This document shows, one piece after another, positions 17,481-23,905 of a stretch of DNA of 25,317 nucleotides; the stretch's first letter is position 1; each line of letters begins with the position of its first letter. The translations under genes were made by a program, and so were the position numbers. Origin of the DNA: a virus. A model generated the notes under the pieces. It made no database searches, was not told the origin of the DNA, and saw only the letters and a list, made by a program, of their open reading frames with translations. The stretch spans positions 1 through 25,317 of IMG/VR virus record IMGVR_UViG_3300025767_000116; one strand, 5' to 3'.

Positions 17481-17799
17481 ATTTAGTTTTAGATTTGTTA
17501 TAAGCTTCTTTTTCCCAAGGAAGGTTTTTAGCTCCTTCTTCCATTTGTGCCCTTGAATATTTTTTACCTTTCCAAAAAACAGCGCTATCATTATAATCAA
17601 GATCACCTCGTTTCATTTGATCGATGTGAACTTTTTCGTGATTAATTACATCTTGCTTTTGTTTTTCGTCAGTAATATTTTTATTTATAAGTATACTACC
17701 ATTTCTATCGGCTTTACCTAACACTTCATCACCTAAGTCTACGTTATATATAGGTGTATTGTCGATGTAATATGGTGGATTACTTAGTTTGAACGCCAT
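17479..17799 (-). CDS. Small HExxH zinc-metallopeptidase-like protein (106 aa)
   Basis: The 106-aa protein contains HEKVH at residues 54-58, a zincin HExxH motif (ligands H54 and H58, catalytic E55). Downstream is WEKEAY (95-100), whose E98 (or E96) could be the third metal ligand, as in gluzincin-type families. The N-terminus MAFKLSNPPYYIDNTPIYNV shows a variant of the MPFKMK start seen in neighbours, followed by a beta segment (GSILINKNIT). It overlaps the 55-aa gene upstream by 20 bases. A small zincin in a phage virion or lysis cassette might process a structural protein or cell envelope. The motif is clear; substrate and activity are unknown, and a catalytically dead domain is possible. 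Confidence 0.62.
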   Translation of the reverse strand: MAFKLSNPPYYIDNTPIYNVDLGDEVLGKADRNGSILINKNITDEKQKQDVINHEKVHIDQMKRGDLDYNDSAVFWKGKKYSRAQMEEGAKNLPWEKEAYNKSKTK

Positions 17800-17947
17800 T
17801 ATATGGGAACATGTTGTTTAAAGCTTCTTTTCTTTTTTGGCAACCACAAGGGATATTAAGACCCTCTGATACTTTATCAACAACAGATTTAATACCAGTT
17901 GCTGTAGTTATCTTTTCTATAGTGTCACCTAGTCCCTTGGATTCCAT
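17780..17947 (-). CDS. 55-aa protein with CGC motif
   Basis: A short open frame begins at ATG 17947-17945, overlapping the stop of the upstream 69-aa gene by one base (TAATG), and ends with TAA at 17782-17780, overlapping the next start by 20 bases. The product begins MESKGLGDTIEKITTATGIK and later has NIPCGCQKRKEALNNMFPYN. The CGC (C34, C36) followed by a KRKEALN helix and FPYN is a pattern I recall in small proteins of marine Bacteroidetes phages and prophages. It is predicted as an N-terminal helix, the CGC turn and a second helix. The coupling at both ends and intact frame support a real gene. Function is unknown; the Cys pair could bind metal or redox-pair. Confidence 0.7.
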   Translation of the reverse strand: MESKGLGDTIEKITTATGIKSVVDKVSEGLNIPCGCQKRKEALNNMFPYNGVQTK

Positions 17948-18156
17948 TACTTAGAACAGTGCTTACTCATCCAAGATCCAGTCATCTTCATAGGAGAACA
18001 ACTCATTTTAGCAGGTGATCCATACATAGACATTGGACTATCATCTTTCATTCCTGCTTGAGCATTTTTAGCATAGTTTTTTCTAGCTGATGCATTAAGT
18101 GATTGGTTGCTTGCTTCTTTAACGTCGTAAGCTGTTTTTTTACTAATGTTTGGCAT
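17947..18156 (-). CDS. Small Met/Ser/Lys-rich protein (69 aa)
   Basis: The 69-aa basic protein has repeated SPxxM-like units: MSMYGSPAKMSCSPMKMTGS. Residues 1-40 (MPNISKKTAYDVKEASNQSL onward) are polar and helical; the C-terminus carries two Cys and ends SKHCSK. The SPxKM units recall the start peptide MPFKMKGSP of the neighbouring 216-aa gene. It is unlike any enzyme I know. Its stop overlaps the start of the 55-aa gene by one base. The function is unknown. Confidence 0.6.
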   Translation of the reverse strand: MPNISKKTAYDVKEASNQSLNASARKNYAKNAQAGMKDDSPMSMYGSPAKMSCSPMKMTGSWMSKHCSK

Positions 18157-18158
18157 AA

Positions 18159-18809
18159 TTATTTCTTTTTTGAGATTCTTTTTTCTATTCTTGTCGCTCT
18201 TTTATTTAACCTGTTGTGTTTAGCTCTTGCAGCTTTACCTTCCATTTGACCTCTAGAACCAGCGTTGTAATCAGATTTTACTTTAGCTGCTTTGTTTTTA
18301 GTTTTAGCCAATCTCACTTCTTTTCTACTCTTTGAAACTTCAGTTGATTTAGTAGACTTAGCTTCTTCAGTTTTGGTTGTTTGTTTTCCTGAATTTAAAA
18401 ATTTAGCAGCTTTTACTCCTGCTTCTGACGTTGTTTTTGCATTAGATGTTTTATTTGCGTTTGAAGTAAACGAACGAGTTGTCAGTGGTTCTGAGGATAC
18501 AGGTGTTTTTTTATTTGTTTTTTTAGGTGAAGTTTTTTTATTTTCAGTAACCTTCTTTTGTCTAGGAGCTGAGGAAGGAGTTGTTGTTTTTGCTTTTGGT
18601 TTTGTTTCAACAGGTGTCGTGTCAGCTATTGTAGGTATAGTAAAACCTCTTGGAGTCGTAGGACCTTGAACAGTACCAATTGTGTTTGTTCTAGCAGAAC
18701 TTGGTGGATCTTGGTATGTAATTCTTTTCGTTACTCCTTCTACTTTTACAGTTCCTGTTGTTTTATCTCCAAGTGCGTTTAATGGAGAACCTTTCATTTT
18801 AAATGGCAT
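18159..18809 (-). CDS. Basic Lys/Thr/Ser-rich low-complexity protein (216 aa)
   Basis: The 216-aa protein begins MPFKMKGSPLNALGDKTTGT, with a short beta-like start (TVKVEGVTKRITYQDP), then a long Lys/Thr/Ser/Pro-rich disordered region (residues about 75-150, for example NKKTSPKKTNKKTPVSSE), ending in a very basic tail (RLNKRATRIEKRISKKK). The start is repeated in the 112-aa gene at 17476. A highly basic disordered protein could bind DNA or RNA, or be an internal virion protein. No folded domain is recognised. The composition is typical of some phage internal or DNA-associated proteins, but that is weak evidence. Confidence 0.6.
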   Translation of the reverse strand: MPFKMKGSPLNALGDKTTGTVKVEGVTKRITYQDPPSSARTNTIGTVQGPTTPRGFTIPTIADTTPVETKPKAKTTTPSSAPRQKKVTENKKTSPKKTNKKTPVSSEPLTTRSFTSNANKTSNAKTTSEAGVKAAKFLNSGKQTTKTEEAKSTKSTEVSKSRKEVRLAKTKNKAAKVKSDYNAGSRGQMEGKAARAKHNRLNKRATRIEKRISKKK

Positions 18810-18813
18810 AGTT
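18792..18813 (-). repeat. 22-bp start-region repeat, copy 2 (MPFKMK gene at 18809)
   Basis: Second copy of the start-region repeat, 21 of 22 bases identical to 17459-17480, covering the leader AACT and codons for MPFKMK of the 216-aa gene. Confidence 0.7.
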
Positions 18814-18833
18814 TTATTTTTTATATATTAATA

Positions 18834-19076
18834 TTAGCATTTCCACTTACGTCTTGCAATGTCGTTTGGACAATCACCGTTTTTATCTGGATTTTTACAT
18901 TTTTTAATACCAGCTGATCTAGCGCAGTATGATTTTTTTCTACTACCACCTTCTGGTTGAGGTGCCTGTAAGTTTCCACCAGTTTCCCTGTTGTACTTTC
19001 TTCTCTCAGCAGCAGACATACCTGCTTCGTATGGTTTAGTCCTTAAAAAAGGAGATTTACTTTGTACGTATGCCAT
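18834..19076 (-). CDS. Small basic four-cysteine protein (80 aa), marine phage type
   Basis: The 80-aa protein has a charged N-terminus, then GNLQAPQPEGGSRKKSYCAR and a C-terminal half with cysteines at 51, 60, 69 and 80: CAR..., KKC, DCPND and WKC as the last residue. This evenly spaced set could bind a single zinc. The 'KSxCAR ... ALRKWxC' pattern is known to me from small hypothetical proteins of marine phages, annotated only as a DUF-type family. It is highly basic and sits directly after the M15 peptidase gene, with which it shares one base at its start. No function is assigned. Confidence 0.65.
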   Translation of the reverse strand: MAYVQSKSPFLRTKPYEAGMSAAERRKYNRETGGNLQAPQPEGGSRKKSYCARSAGIKKCKNPDKNGDCPNDIARRKWKC

Positions 19077-19531
19077 TATATTAGTTTGTATTTTGATTTG
19101 CCATTTAATTTGTAAGCCTTCATAATTCTTCTTCTATTTTCATCAGAAGAAACATAACTAACATGCACCCAGTCAGGATTATTATCGTTTCCAAATTCCC
19201 AAATTAATTGATCGAAATCTAAGTTATCTTTTATATAATTAAACATTTCAGCATTTGTCTTATGACCAAATGTATCATCTAAGTCAATAGCTCTACCTTC
19301 ACAATGTTGTGATCTAGAACTTCCGCCAATAACTGAGTTTAATTCTTTGCACCTATAAAAAGAATTAATCTTTATAGGTCCTCCAACCCACTCTCTAAGT
19401 GGTTCAAAAACAAGTTCAGCAATTATCTGCATGTTAACCAAGTGATATGGCTCAGGTGTATTGTCTATATCAAGTCTTAAAGCAGTTCTTGAATAAACAC
19501 CTTCTTTATCAGATATATGCTTGCTAATCAT
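19076..19531 (-). CDS. M15-family zinc peptidase, endolysin candidate (151 aa)
   Basis: The 151-aa protein carries the M15 peptidase pattern: SQHCEGRAIDLD at residues 74-85 gives ligands H76 and D83, E112 (QLIWEFG) is the likely catalytic base, and H123 (WVHVSY) is the third ligand. The N-terminal part includes NTPEPYHLVNMQIIAELVFE and a Ser/Tyr/Arg segment (INSFYRCKELN) typical of D-Ala-D-Ala carboxypeptidase/L-Ala-D-Glu-type phage endolysins. Such enzymes cut peptide cross-links of peptidoglycan. No signal peptide is present, so export would depend on a holin. It lies directly downstream of a 50-residue membrane protein (2-base gap), making a classic holin-endolysin pair. The enzyme class is secure; exact bond specificity is not. 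Confidence 0.85.
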   Translation of the reverse strand: MISKHISDKEGVYSRTALRLDIDNTPEPYHLVNMQIIAELVFEPLREWVGGPIKINSFYRCKELNSVIGGSSRSQHCEGRAIDLDDTFGHKTNAEMFNYIKDNLDFDQLIWEFGNDNNPDWVHVSYVSSDENRRRIMKAYKLNGKSKYKLI

Positions 19532-19532
19532 T

Positions 19533-19685
19533 TTACTTCTTCTTATACAAGTGATACCACTTATTAACAGTATACCCTATAGTAACTAATAATAACGTGA
19601 TCTTCAATACAGGCTCGATACTTGTCATAGAAACTAATAAAGATATTGCGTTAATGATGTACAGTTTAATATCAGCCCCTGCCAT
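19533..19685 (-). CDS. Small membrane protein, holin candidate (50 aa)
   Basis: I take the internal ATG at 19685, giving 50 residues starting MAGADIKLYIINAISLLVSM. A longer frame from 19736 exists but would overlap the preceding gene by 65 rather than 14 bases, and its extra residues are not membrane-like. AAGGGA lies just upstream of this ATG. Two hydrophobic stretches (about 7-20 and 26-42) are separated by a short TSIEP turn, and the tail is basic (WYHLYKKK). It lies just before the M15 peptidase. A two-helix peptide of this size next to an endolysin is a typical small holin. The start choice is inferred from context. Confidence 0.65.
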   Translation of the reverse strand: MAGADIKLYIINAISLLVSMTSIEPVLKITLLLVTIGYTVNKWYHLYKKK

Positions 19686-19890
19686 TTCCCTTAGCATAAG
19701 TTTTAGACGTAATAGGTCCTTCTGAATAAGGAACATCAGCCATACTAACTTTCATACCATTTTTTCCGCTGCTAGATCCTTTGCCCATTGGAAAACCAGT
19801 AGTGTCTAACGGTCCATCCCATAAAGCATTAGCTCCTGTTGTGCCGTGAGCTTCTATTTTACCTACAGCTGGTGTTATAGTTTTTTTCAT
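19672..19890 (-). CDS. Small Gly/Ser/Lys-rich protein (72 aa), unknown
   Basis: The 72-aa protein begins MKKTITPAVGKIEAHGTTGA, is rich in Gly, Ser, Thr and Lys, and ends AKGNGRG. No membrane helix or domain is visible; it is probably flexible. It lies between the EF-hand-loop protein (24 bases upstream) and the holin candidate, with which it overlaps by 14 bases. The overlap and order suggest a real gene of the lysis-adjacent cluster, but function is unknown. Confidence 0.5.
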   Translation of the reverse strand: MKKTITPAVGKIEAHGTTGANALWDGPLDTTGFPMGKGSSSGKNGMKVSMADVPYSEGPITSKTYAKGNGRG

Positions 19891-19913
19891 AATATCTTTT
19901 ATTAGTTTAATAA

Positions 19914-20189
19914 TTATTCTTTGTAACCTTCTACCCTTGCCTTTATGACATCTGCTCTAGTGATTTTACCATCACCAGTTTGATCTTTCATAAACATAGG
20001 GGTTCTATTACCCATAGACATTTGTCTTTGCTCTACATCACCGTAAAGACCTTGAGCAGCTGTTTGAGTAGTATCATTAAAAACAGGTTTAGCTACACCA
20101 AGTGTATTACTAGGCGCTGGTGGAACAGCAGTTTGCTGCATTGGCATACCAGTCATAGGGTCTATCATTTGTTCGTTTGGATTGTACAT
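19914..20189 (-). CDS. Small protein with one EF-hand-like calcium loop (91 aa)
   Basis: The 91-aa protein has a Pro/Met/Gln-rich N-terminus (MIDPMTGMPMQQTAVPPAPS) and ends with DQTGDGKITRADVIKARVEG. Residues 69-80 follow the EF-hand loop pattern: D69, T71, D73, G74, I76, T77 and D80 in the final position (usually Glu, Asp tolerated). Only one loop is present, and the preceding helix is short, so it is closer to a dockerin-type or single-loop Ca site than a full EF-hand pair. The gene sits between the winged-helix gene and the lysis cluster. The calcium link is a motif-level inference. Confidence 0.62.
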   Translation of the reverse strand: MYNPNEQMIDPMTGMPMQQTAVPPAPSNTLGVAKPVFNDTTQTAAQGLYGDVEQRQMSMGNRTPMFMKDQTGDGKITRADVIKARVEGYKE

Positions 20190-20190
20190 A

Positions 20191-20637
20191 TTATCTATCT
20201 TTATCTTTATTTACGTTATCAATTGCAGTCTTTAGAACGGTATCCATATAGGTTTTACCCTTCATTATTTTATTTCTTCTATGACTTGTAGGTATATCTT
20301 CTTCACCAAGCATAATACGATACATTCTACTTATAAGTTGCTTGCACTTAAATGAAACTTTATATATATGATATTTTTGAGTGGTGTGGTTTCTTTCTCT
20401 CCAAACCGTAATCCACCCTTCTTTCAATAATCTGTTCCAGCGCGTGTTATCCCAACTATAAGCATACGTACCGATTTTATAATCTTGTTTGGTGAAAAAA
20501 CCCATACAATCAAAGTAGATCAGTAACTCTAAATCTGCATCATTTAAGTCGTTGTTTCTACAAGCCCATTGCCTTATTATTCGGTAATGTTTTAACAAGT
20601 TTAATTCTTTAATATCACTTGCTTCTAGCCTTTTCAT
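20191..20637 (-). CDS. Winged-helix-like DNA-binding protein (148 aa)
   Basis: The 148-aa protein begins MKRLEASDIKELNLLKHYRI. Residues about 30-100 fit a winged-helix pattern: a helix (LNDADLELLIYFDCMGFFTK), a recognition-helix-like segment with DNTRWNRLLKEGWITVWRE, then a beta wing (KYHIYKVSFKC). The C-terminus is basic (TSHRRNKIMKGKTY). I recall similar small proteins in marine Bacteroidetes phages. The start overlaps the groES stop by four bases (ATGA), so it is translated with the chaperonin genes. A transcriptional regulator of late genes is plausible; target unknown. Confidence 0.6.
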   Translation of the reverse strand: MKRLEASDIKELNLLKHYRIIRQWACRNNDLNDADLELLIYFDCMGFFTKQDYKIGTYAYSWDNTRWNRLLKEGWITVWRERNHTTQKYHIYKVSFKCKQLISRMYRIMLGEEDIPTSHRRNKIMKGKTYMDTVLKTAIDNVNKDKDR

Positions 20638-20894
20638 AGAACAACAACTACATCCTGAATTTTTATAATATGGTAAATATCTTTATCTACCTCTATTTTA
20701 TGCCCAGCATGACGATCATAATAAATTTGATCACCCTCTTTAATACCAGCTGTTTCATCACCTACAGAAACAACAGTAGCCATAATATACCTAATGTCTT
20801 CTCTTTGGTTTTCAGCAAGAAGTAAACCACCTTTTGTTTCAGTGGTACCTTCTTTTACCTTTTCTATTATTAAGTTTCTACCTATTGCCTTCAT
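20634..20894 (-). CDS. groES: Phage GroES co-chaperonin (86 aa), dome loop missing
   Basis: The 86-aa protein aligns to GroES/Cpn10. The mobile loop that docks on GroEL is visible as TKGGLLLAEN (residues 20-29), with L24-L26 in the place of the IVL of E. coli GroES. The 'AT-VVSVGDE ... IKEGDQIYYD' segment matches the core barrel. Between VGD and GDQ there are about 6 residues where GroES has about 15, so the roof (dome) hairpin is deleted, as in T4 gp31, another phage co-chaperonin. The gene starts within the last 17 bases of groEL and overlaps the winged-helix gene by 4. The pair would cap GroEL and enclose folding clients. Identity is secure. Confidence 0.85.
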   Translation of the reverse strand: MKAIGRNLIIEKVKEGTTETKGGLLLAENQREDIRYIMATVVSVGDETAGIKEGDQIYYDRHAGHKIEVDKDIYHIIKIQDVVVVL

Positions 20895-22434
20895 TAATCC
20901 TTAAGTTATTAATTACACAATCCGTAGATAAAATAGTTGTAGCGACTGAAGCTGCATTTTTAAGCGCGCTTTTAGTAACTAGTAGCGGATCAATAATCCC
21001 GTGTTTGATCATATTAACCTTTTTACCAGTTATCACATTTAGACCCATTCCTTTGCCTCTTTTAGATTCTTGGTATTCTATACCTGCATTTTCTAAAATG
21101 GTCTTAAATGGCGCCTTAATAGCCTCTAACAGCGCTTCTTCACCTATTGTATTAGCTTTAACTGTTTCCGATGCGTTTAATAGAGCGATTCCACCGCCAG
21201 GTACAATACCTTCTTTAATTGCGGCTTTAGTTGCGCAGATAGCATCTTCAACCCTATCTTTCTTTTCTTTTAATTCTATTTCTGAATTAGCACCTACTTT
21301 TACTATAGCTATTTTAGCTGCTAGTCTTGCTAATCTTTTTTCAAGCTTTACTATTTCGTAAGGCTCTTTAGTTGTGACAAGTTTTTCTTTAATACCTTTT
21401 ATAGTATCTTGAACCTCTTCTGAAACTTCTCCAACTTGTAATATTGTTTCTTCGTCTGTAGTTACACTTTTTATACAATTACCTAGGTATTGAGGATTAA
21501 TTAAATCTAAATCATCTCCTAAGTCTTCGTTTATAATAGTAGCACCAGTTAGCATTGCAAGATCATCTAATGTTTCTTTTTTAGCTACACCGTATGTTGG
21601 CGCATTGATAACATTAATCTTTAAATTACCTTTAACTTTATTCATTGCTAAAGTTGCAAGTACTGGTTGGTCTACGTCTGCAATTACAAGTAAAGACTTA
21701 TTACCTTTTATAACAAACTCTAGCACGCTTTGAATTTGTCTAATATTATCAATTGGTGATTCAACTAATAATACATAAGGGTTTTCTAATTCAGCAACTC
21801 TTTGACTTTTGCTTGTAACAAAATGCGAGTTCGTTAGCCCTTTATTATATTGTACTCCATCAACTATTTCTACTGCTGTAGTACCATCTGACGATGTTTC
21901 CATCATAACTACACCTGTTTCATCAACAGATCTAAATGCGTCACCTATTAATTTACCAAGCTCTGCGTCATTGTTTGTAGATATAGTAGCTATTTGATCT
22001 ATCATATCTCCTTGTATATTAACTGAAATTGATTCTAAGTATTTAACTACTTTCTCAACAGCGTTGTCTATACCAATTTTTAAATCCCTTGAGCTAATTT
22101 TATCAGCTACATTGTAAGCTTCAGTTAATATAGCGTGTGCTAACACAGTTGCGGTTGTTGTACCGTCTCCTGCTTCACTTACGGTTTTTCTAGCAGCTTC
22201 TTTTAAAAGTGTAGCCCCCATATTTTCAACAGGATCTAATAGTATAATACTATCTGCTACTGTTACACCGTCTTTAGTTATGATTGGTCTTCCATTTCCA
22301 TCTTCTAGCATCACACATTTACCGCTAGCCCCGAGCGTGGAGCTAACGGCTTTTGTGAGTTTTGTGATACCTTCAAATACTTTGTCCTTAGCTTCGTTAC
22401 CGAAACTTAGGTTTTTGACAATTGCGTCTGACAT
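20878..22434 (-). CDS. groEL: Phage GroEL chaperonin (518 aa)
   Basis: The 518-aa protein is full-length chaperonin except for the C-terminal GGM tail. Nucleotide-site signatures: ITKDGVTVA (52-60), GDGTTTATVLAHAI (89-102, with D90 equivalent to E. coli D87), D397 in RVEDAICATKAAIKEG (equivalent to D398), PGGGIALL (412-419) and GIIDP (479-483). The first site has LGASG (34-38) instead of LGPKG. Apical-domain substrate-binding positions differ: L200 and H204 replace the two tyrosines of E. coli (GYLSPYF). It ends LRINEGNR. GroES overlaps it by 17 bases. The order groEL then groES is reversed relative to bacterial operons. It is surrounded by phage genes, so it is phage-borne. Confidence 0.9.
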   Translation of the reverse strand: MSDAIVKNLSFGNEAKDKVFEGITKLTKAVSSTLGASGKCVMLEDGNGRPIITKDGVTVADSIILLDPVENMGATLLKEAARKTVSEAGDGTTTATVLAHAILTEAYNVADKISSRDLKIGIDNAVEKVVKYLESISVNIQGDMIDQIATISTNNDAELGKLIGDAFRSVDETGVVMMETSSDGTTAVEIVDGVQYNKGLTNSHFVTSKSQRVAELENPYVLLVESPIDNIRQIQSVLEFVIKGNKSLLVIADVDQPVLATLAMNKVKGNLKINVINAPTYGVAKKETLDDLAMLTGATIINEDLGDDLDLINPQYLGNCIKSVTTDEETILQVGEVSEEVQDTIKGIKEKLVTTKEPYEIVKLEKRLARLAAKIAIVKVGANSEIELKEKKDRVEDAICATKAAIKEGIVPGGGIALLNASETVKANTIGEEALLEAIKAPFKTILENAGIEYQESKRGKGMGLNVITGKKVNMIKHGIIDPLLVTKSALKNAASVATTILSTDCVINNLRINEGNR

Positions 22435-22464
22435 AATTTAATTTAATTTGATTGAAGTAGTATT

Positions 22465-22755
22465 TTATTTAAAGGTCTTAACGACTTTAGGCCCGTCTAA
22501 GAATTCCAGCTTTTTAGCGTAATGCTCTACTGTTGAATCAATAGCAGCTTCAGCACCAGCAACTGTTTCTCTTCTGGTTACGTCGTTCCAAGTATCTTCT
22601 TTTTCTAGATCTTGGTATTCGGTTTGAAAAAAACCGTTTGGTAATTGGGTGATTCTCCAGTTAGTTTTTTCAGCTATATGCTTCCATAACTTTTTGGTTT
22701 CATCGGTGATTTGTGGTTCACTACTCCACGAATGAGTGCGGTAAAAAAGTGTCAT
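22465..22755 (-). CDS. Small hypothetical protein (96 aa) upstream of groEL
   Basis: The 96-aa protein begins MTLFYRTHSWSSEPQITDET and is rich in Trp, Thr and Glu with predicted helices (KLWKHIAEKTNWRI and AAIDSTVEHYAKKLEFL). No domain is recognised. It is separated from groEL by 30 bases and from the fibre gene by 51 bases, so it is probably in the same transcript. It looks like a genuine soluble protein with a conserved-type composition, but I cannot name it. Confidence 0.55.
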   Translation of the reverse strand: MTLFYRTHSWSSEPQITDETKKLWKHIAEKTNWRITQLPNGFFQTEYQDLEKEDTWNDVTRRETVAGAEAAIDSTVEHYAKKLEFLDGPKVVKTFK

Positions 22756-22806
22756 TGGTTTTGGTTTATTGTTAATAGTTATAAGATTACGTGTTTTTTG
22801 GTTTTT

Positions 22807-22938
22807 TTAAGCAGTATATGTTCCGCTAGATGTATAAGTTAGTATTGTGTCAGAACCATCTGTTGTAACCGTAGGGCTTCCTGTCGTAGTTCCTGAATAG
22901 TTTGCTGTTGGCATACGAAGAATAACTACTCCAGAGCC
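22807..22938 (-). repeat. Paralogous C-terminal repeat, copy in the 365-aa fibre
   Basis: The last 43 codons plus stop encode a C-terminal block nearly identical (41 of 43 residues) to that of the other fibre at 24303-24434, but with many synonymous differences (7 of the last 14 codons). It is a protein-level repeat. Confidence 0.8.
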
Positions 22939-23904
22939 TCCGTTTCCACTTGTACCAACAGAGCCAGATAAAAGACCTGCAGAACTTCCGCCACTACCTC
23001 CACCGGTATTTGCCGTACCAGATTGTCCATCTTCAAAGCCACTAACAGAATAACCTCCATTACCACCGCCGCCAATTCCACCACTACCAAATTGATTATT
23101 TCCTGCTCCAGACTCTGGGCCACCAGCGCCTCCACCGCCTGCATAATAGACAGAAGAGCCAGTTATACTAACTAAAAGACCACTTCCGCCATCTCCAGGC
23201 CCATTAGAAGAATTACCTTGTTGTCCAACACTTGAAGCACCACCGCCTCCTCCATTTACCTCAGAATAACCGCCTAAATTTGTACCATTTCCACCAGCAT
23301 AACCTTGACCAGACGTTCCAGTTCCAGGTGTTGAAGTAGTCCAACAACCACCTCCAGAACCTCCGCTGCTTCCATCAAGGTATTGAGAACCTCCAGGAGT
23401 ATTTCCAGTAGCTCCACCGCCACCTCCTATTGAAGTAATTGTAGTTATGTCTAATCCAGATAAAAAACTATCAGAACCATTTCTTGAAACCGCTGTAGTT
23501 GCGGGTACATTATTTCCAGATGCCCCAGCTCCAATACTTATTGTATAAACATTAGATGGATTAAATGTTATATTATTTTCAGAAACAGAACCACCTCCAG
23601 ACGTAGAACCGTAAGATGTTCTTAATCCGCCTGCTCCACCACCTGCACCATAAGTTATACCTCCTGCACCGCCGCCAGCAACTACTAAGTAATCTACCGC
23701 ATAAGGTGGGGGCGGAAGCGTATCCAAAGTTAGCCACTCTGTGCCATCGTATGTTTCCATAACATTGTCAGTGGTGTTAAATCTAATATACCCAGCTTCT
23801 GGCGATACAGGACGTTCTGCCGTAGTTCCTTTAGGGAATACAGTTGCACCTGTAGACGAATTTAAATCTAATAAATCTGGGTGGTTTATTTTTGTAGTCG
23901 CCAT
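22807..23904 (-). CDS. Glycine-rich tail fibre/adhesin (365 aa)
   Basis: The 365-aa protein has an N-terminal segment (residues 1-60: MATTKINHPDLLDLNSSTGA, then GTTAERPVSPEAGYIRFNTT) typical of virion-attachment starts in phage fibres, a PPPP linker, then DYLVVAGGGAGG and about 230 residues rich in Gly-Gly clusters with Asn, Ser and aromatic residues, and a conserved C-terminus (VVILRMPTANYSGTTTGSPT). The VxYLVVAGGG opening is known from glycine-rich phage fibre domains, some forming polyglycine-II-like folds. A paralog lies at 24303. Together they would form host-recognition fibres or be alternative receptor-binding proteins. The virion/adhesin role is well supported; its receptor is not. 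Confidence 0.75.
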   Translation of the reverse strand: MATTKINHPDLLDLNSSTGATVFPKGTTAERPVSPEAGYIRFNTTDNVMETYDGTEWLTLDTLPPPPYAVDYLVVAGGGAGGITYGAGGGAGGLRTSYGSTSGGGSVSENNITFNPSNVYTISIGAGASGNNVPATTAVSRNGSDSFLSGLDITTITSIGGGGGATGNTPGGSQYLDGSSGGSGGGCWTTSTPGTGTSGQGYAGGNGTNLGGYSEVNGGGGGASSVGQQGNSSNGPGDGGSGLLVSITGSSVYYAGGGGAGGPESGAGNNQFGSGGIGGGGNGGYSVSGFEDGQSGTANTGGGSGGSSAGLLSGSVGTSGNGGSGVVILRMPTANYSGTTTGSPTVTTDGSDTILTYTSSGTYTA

Positions 23905-23905
23905 A

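Noticed and set aside
20834-21361. Plus-strand 175-aa frame opposite groEL
   Set aside because: It is antisense to a strongly supported groEL, is Leu/Ser-rich as expected for reverse-frame translation and lacks its own context.
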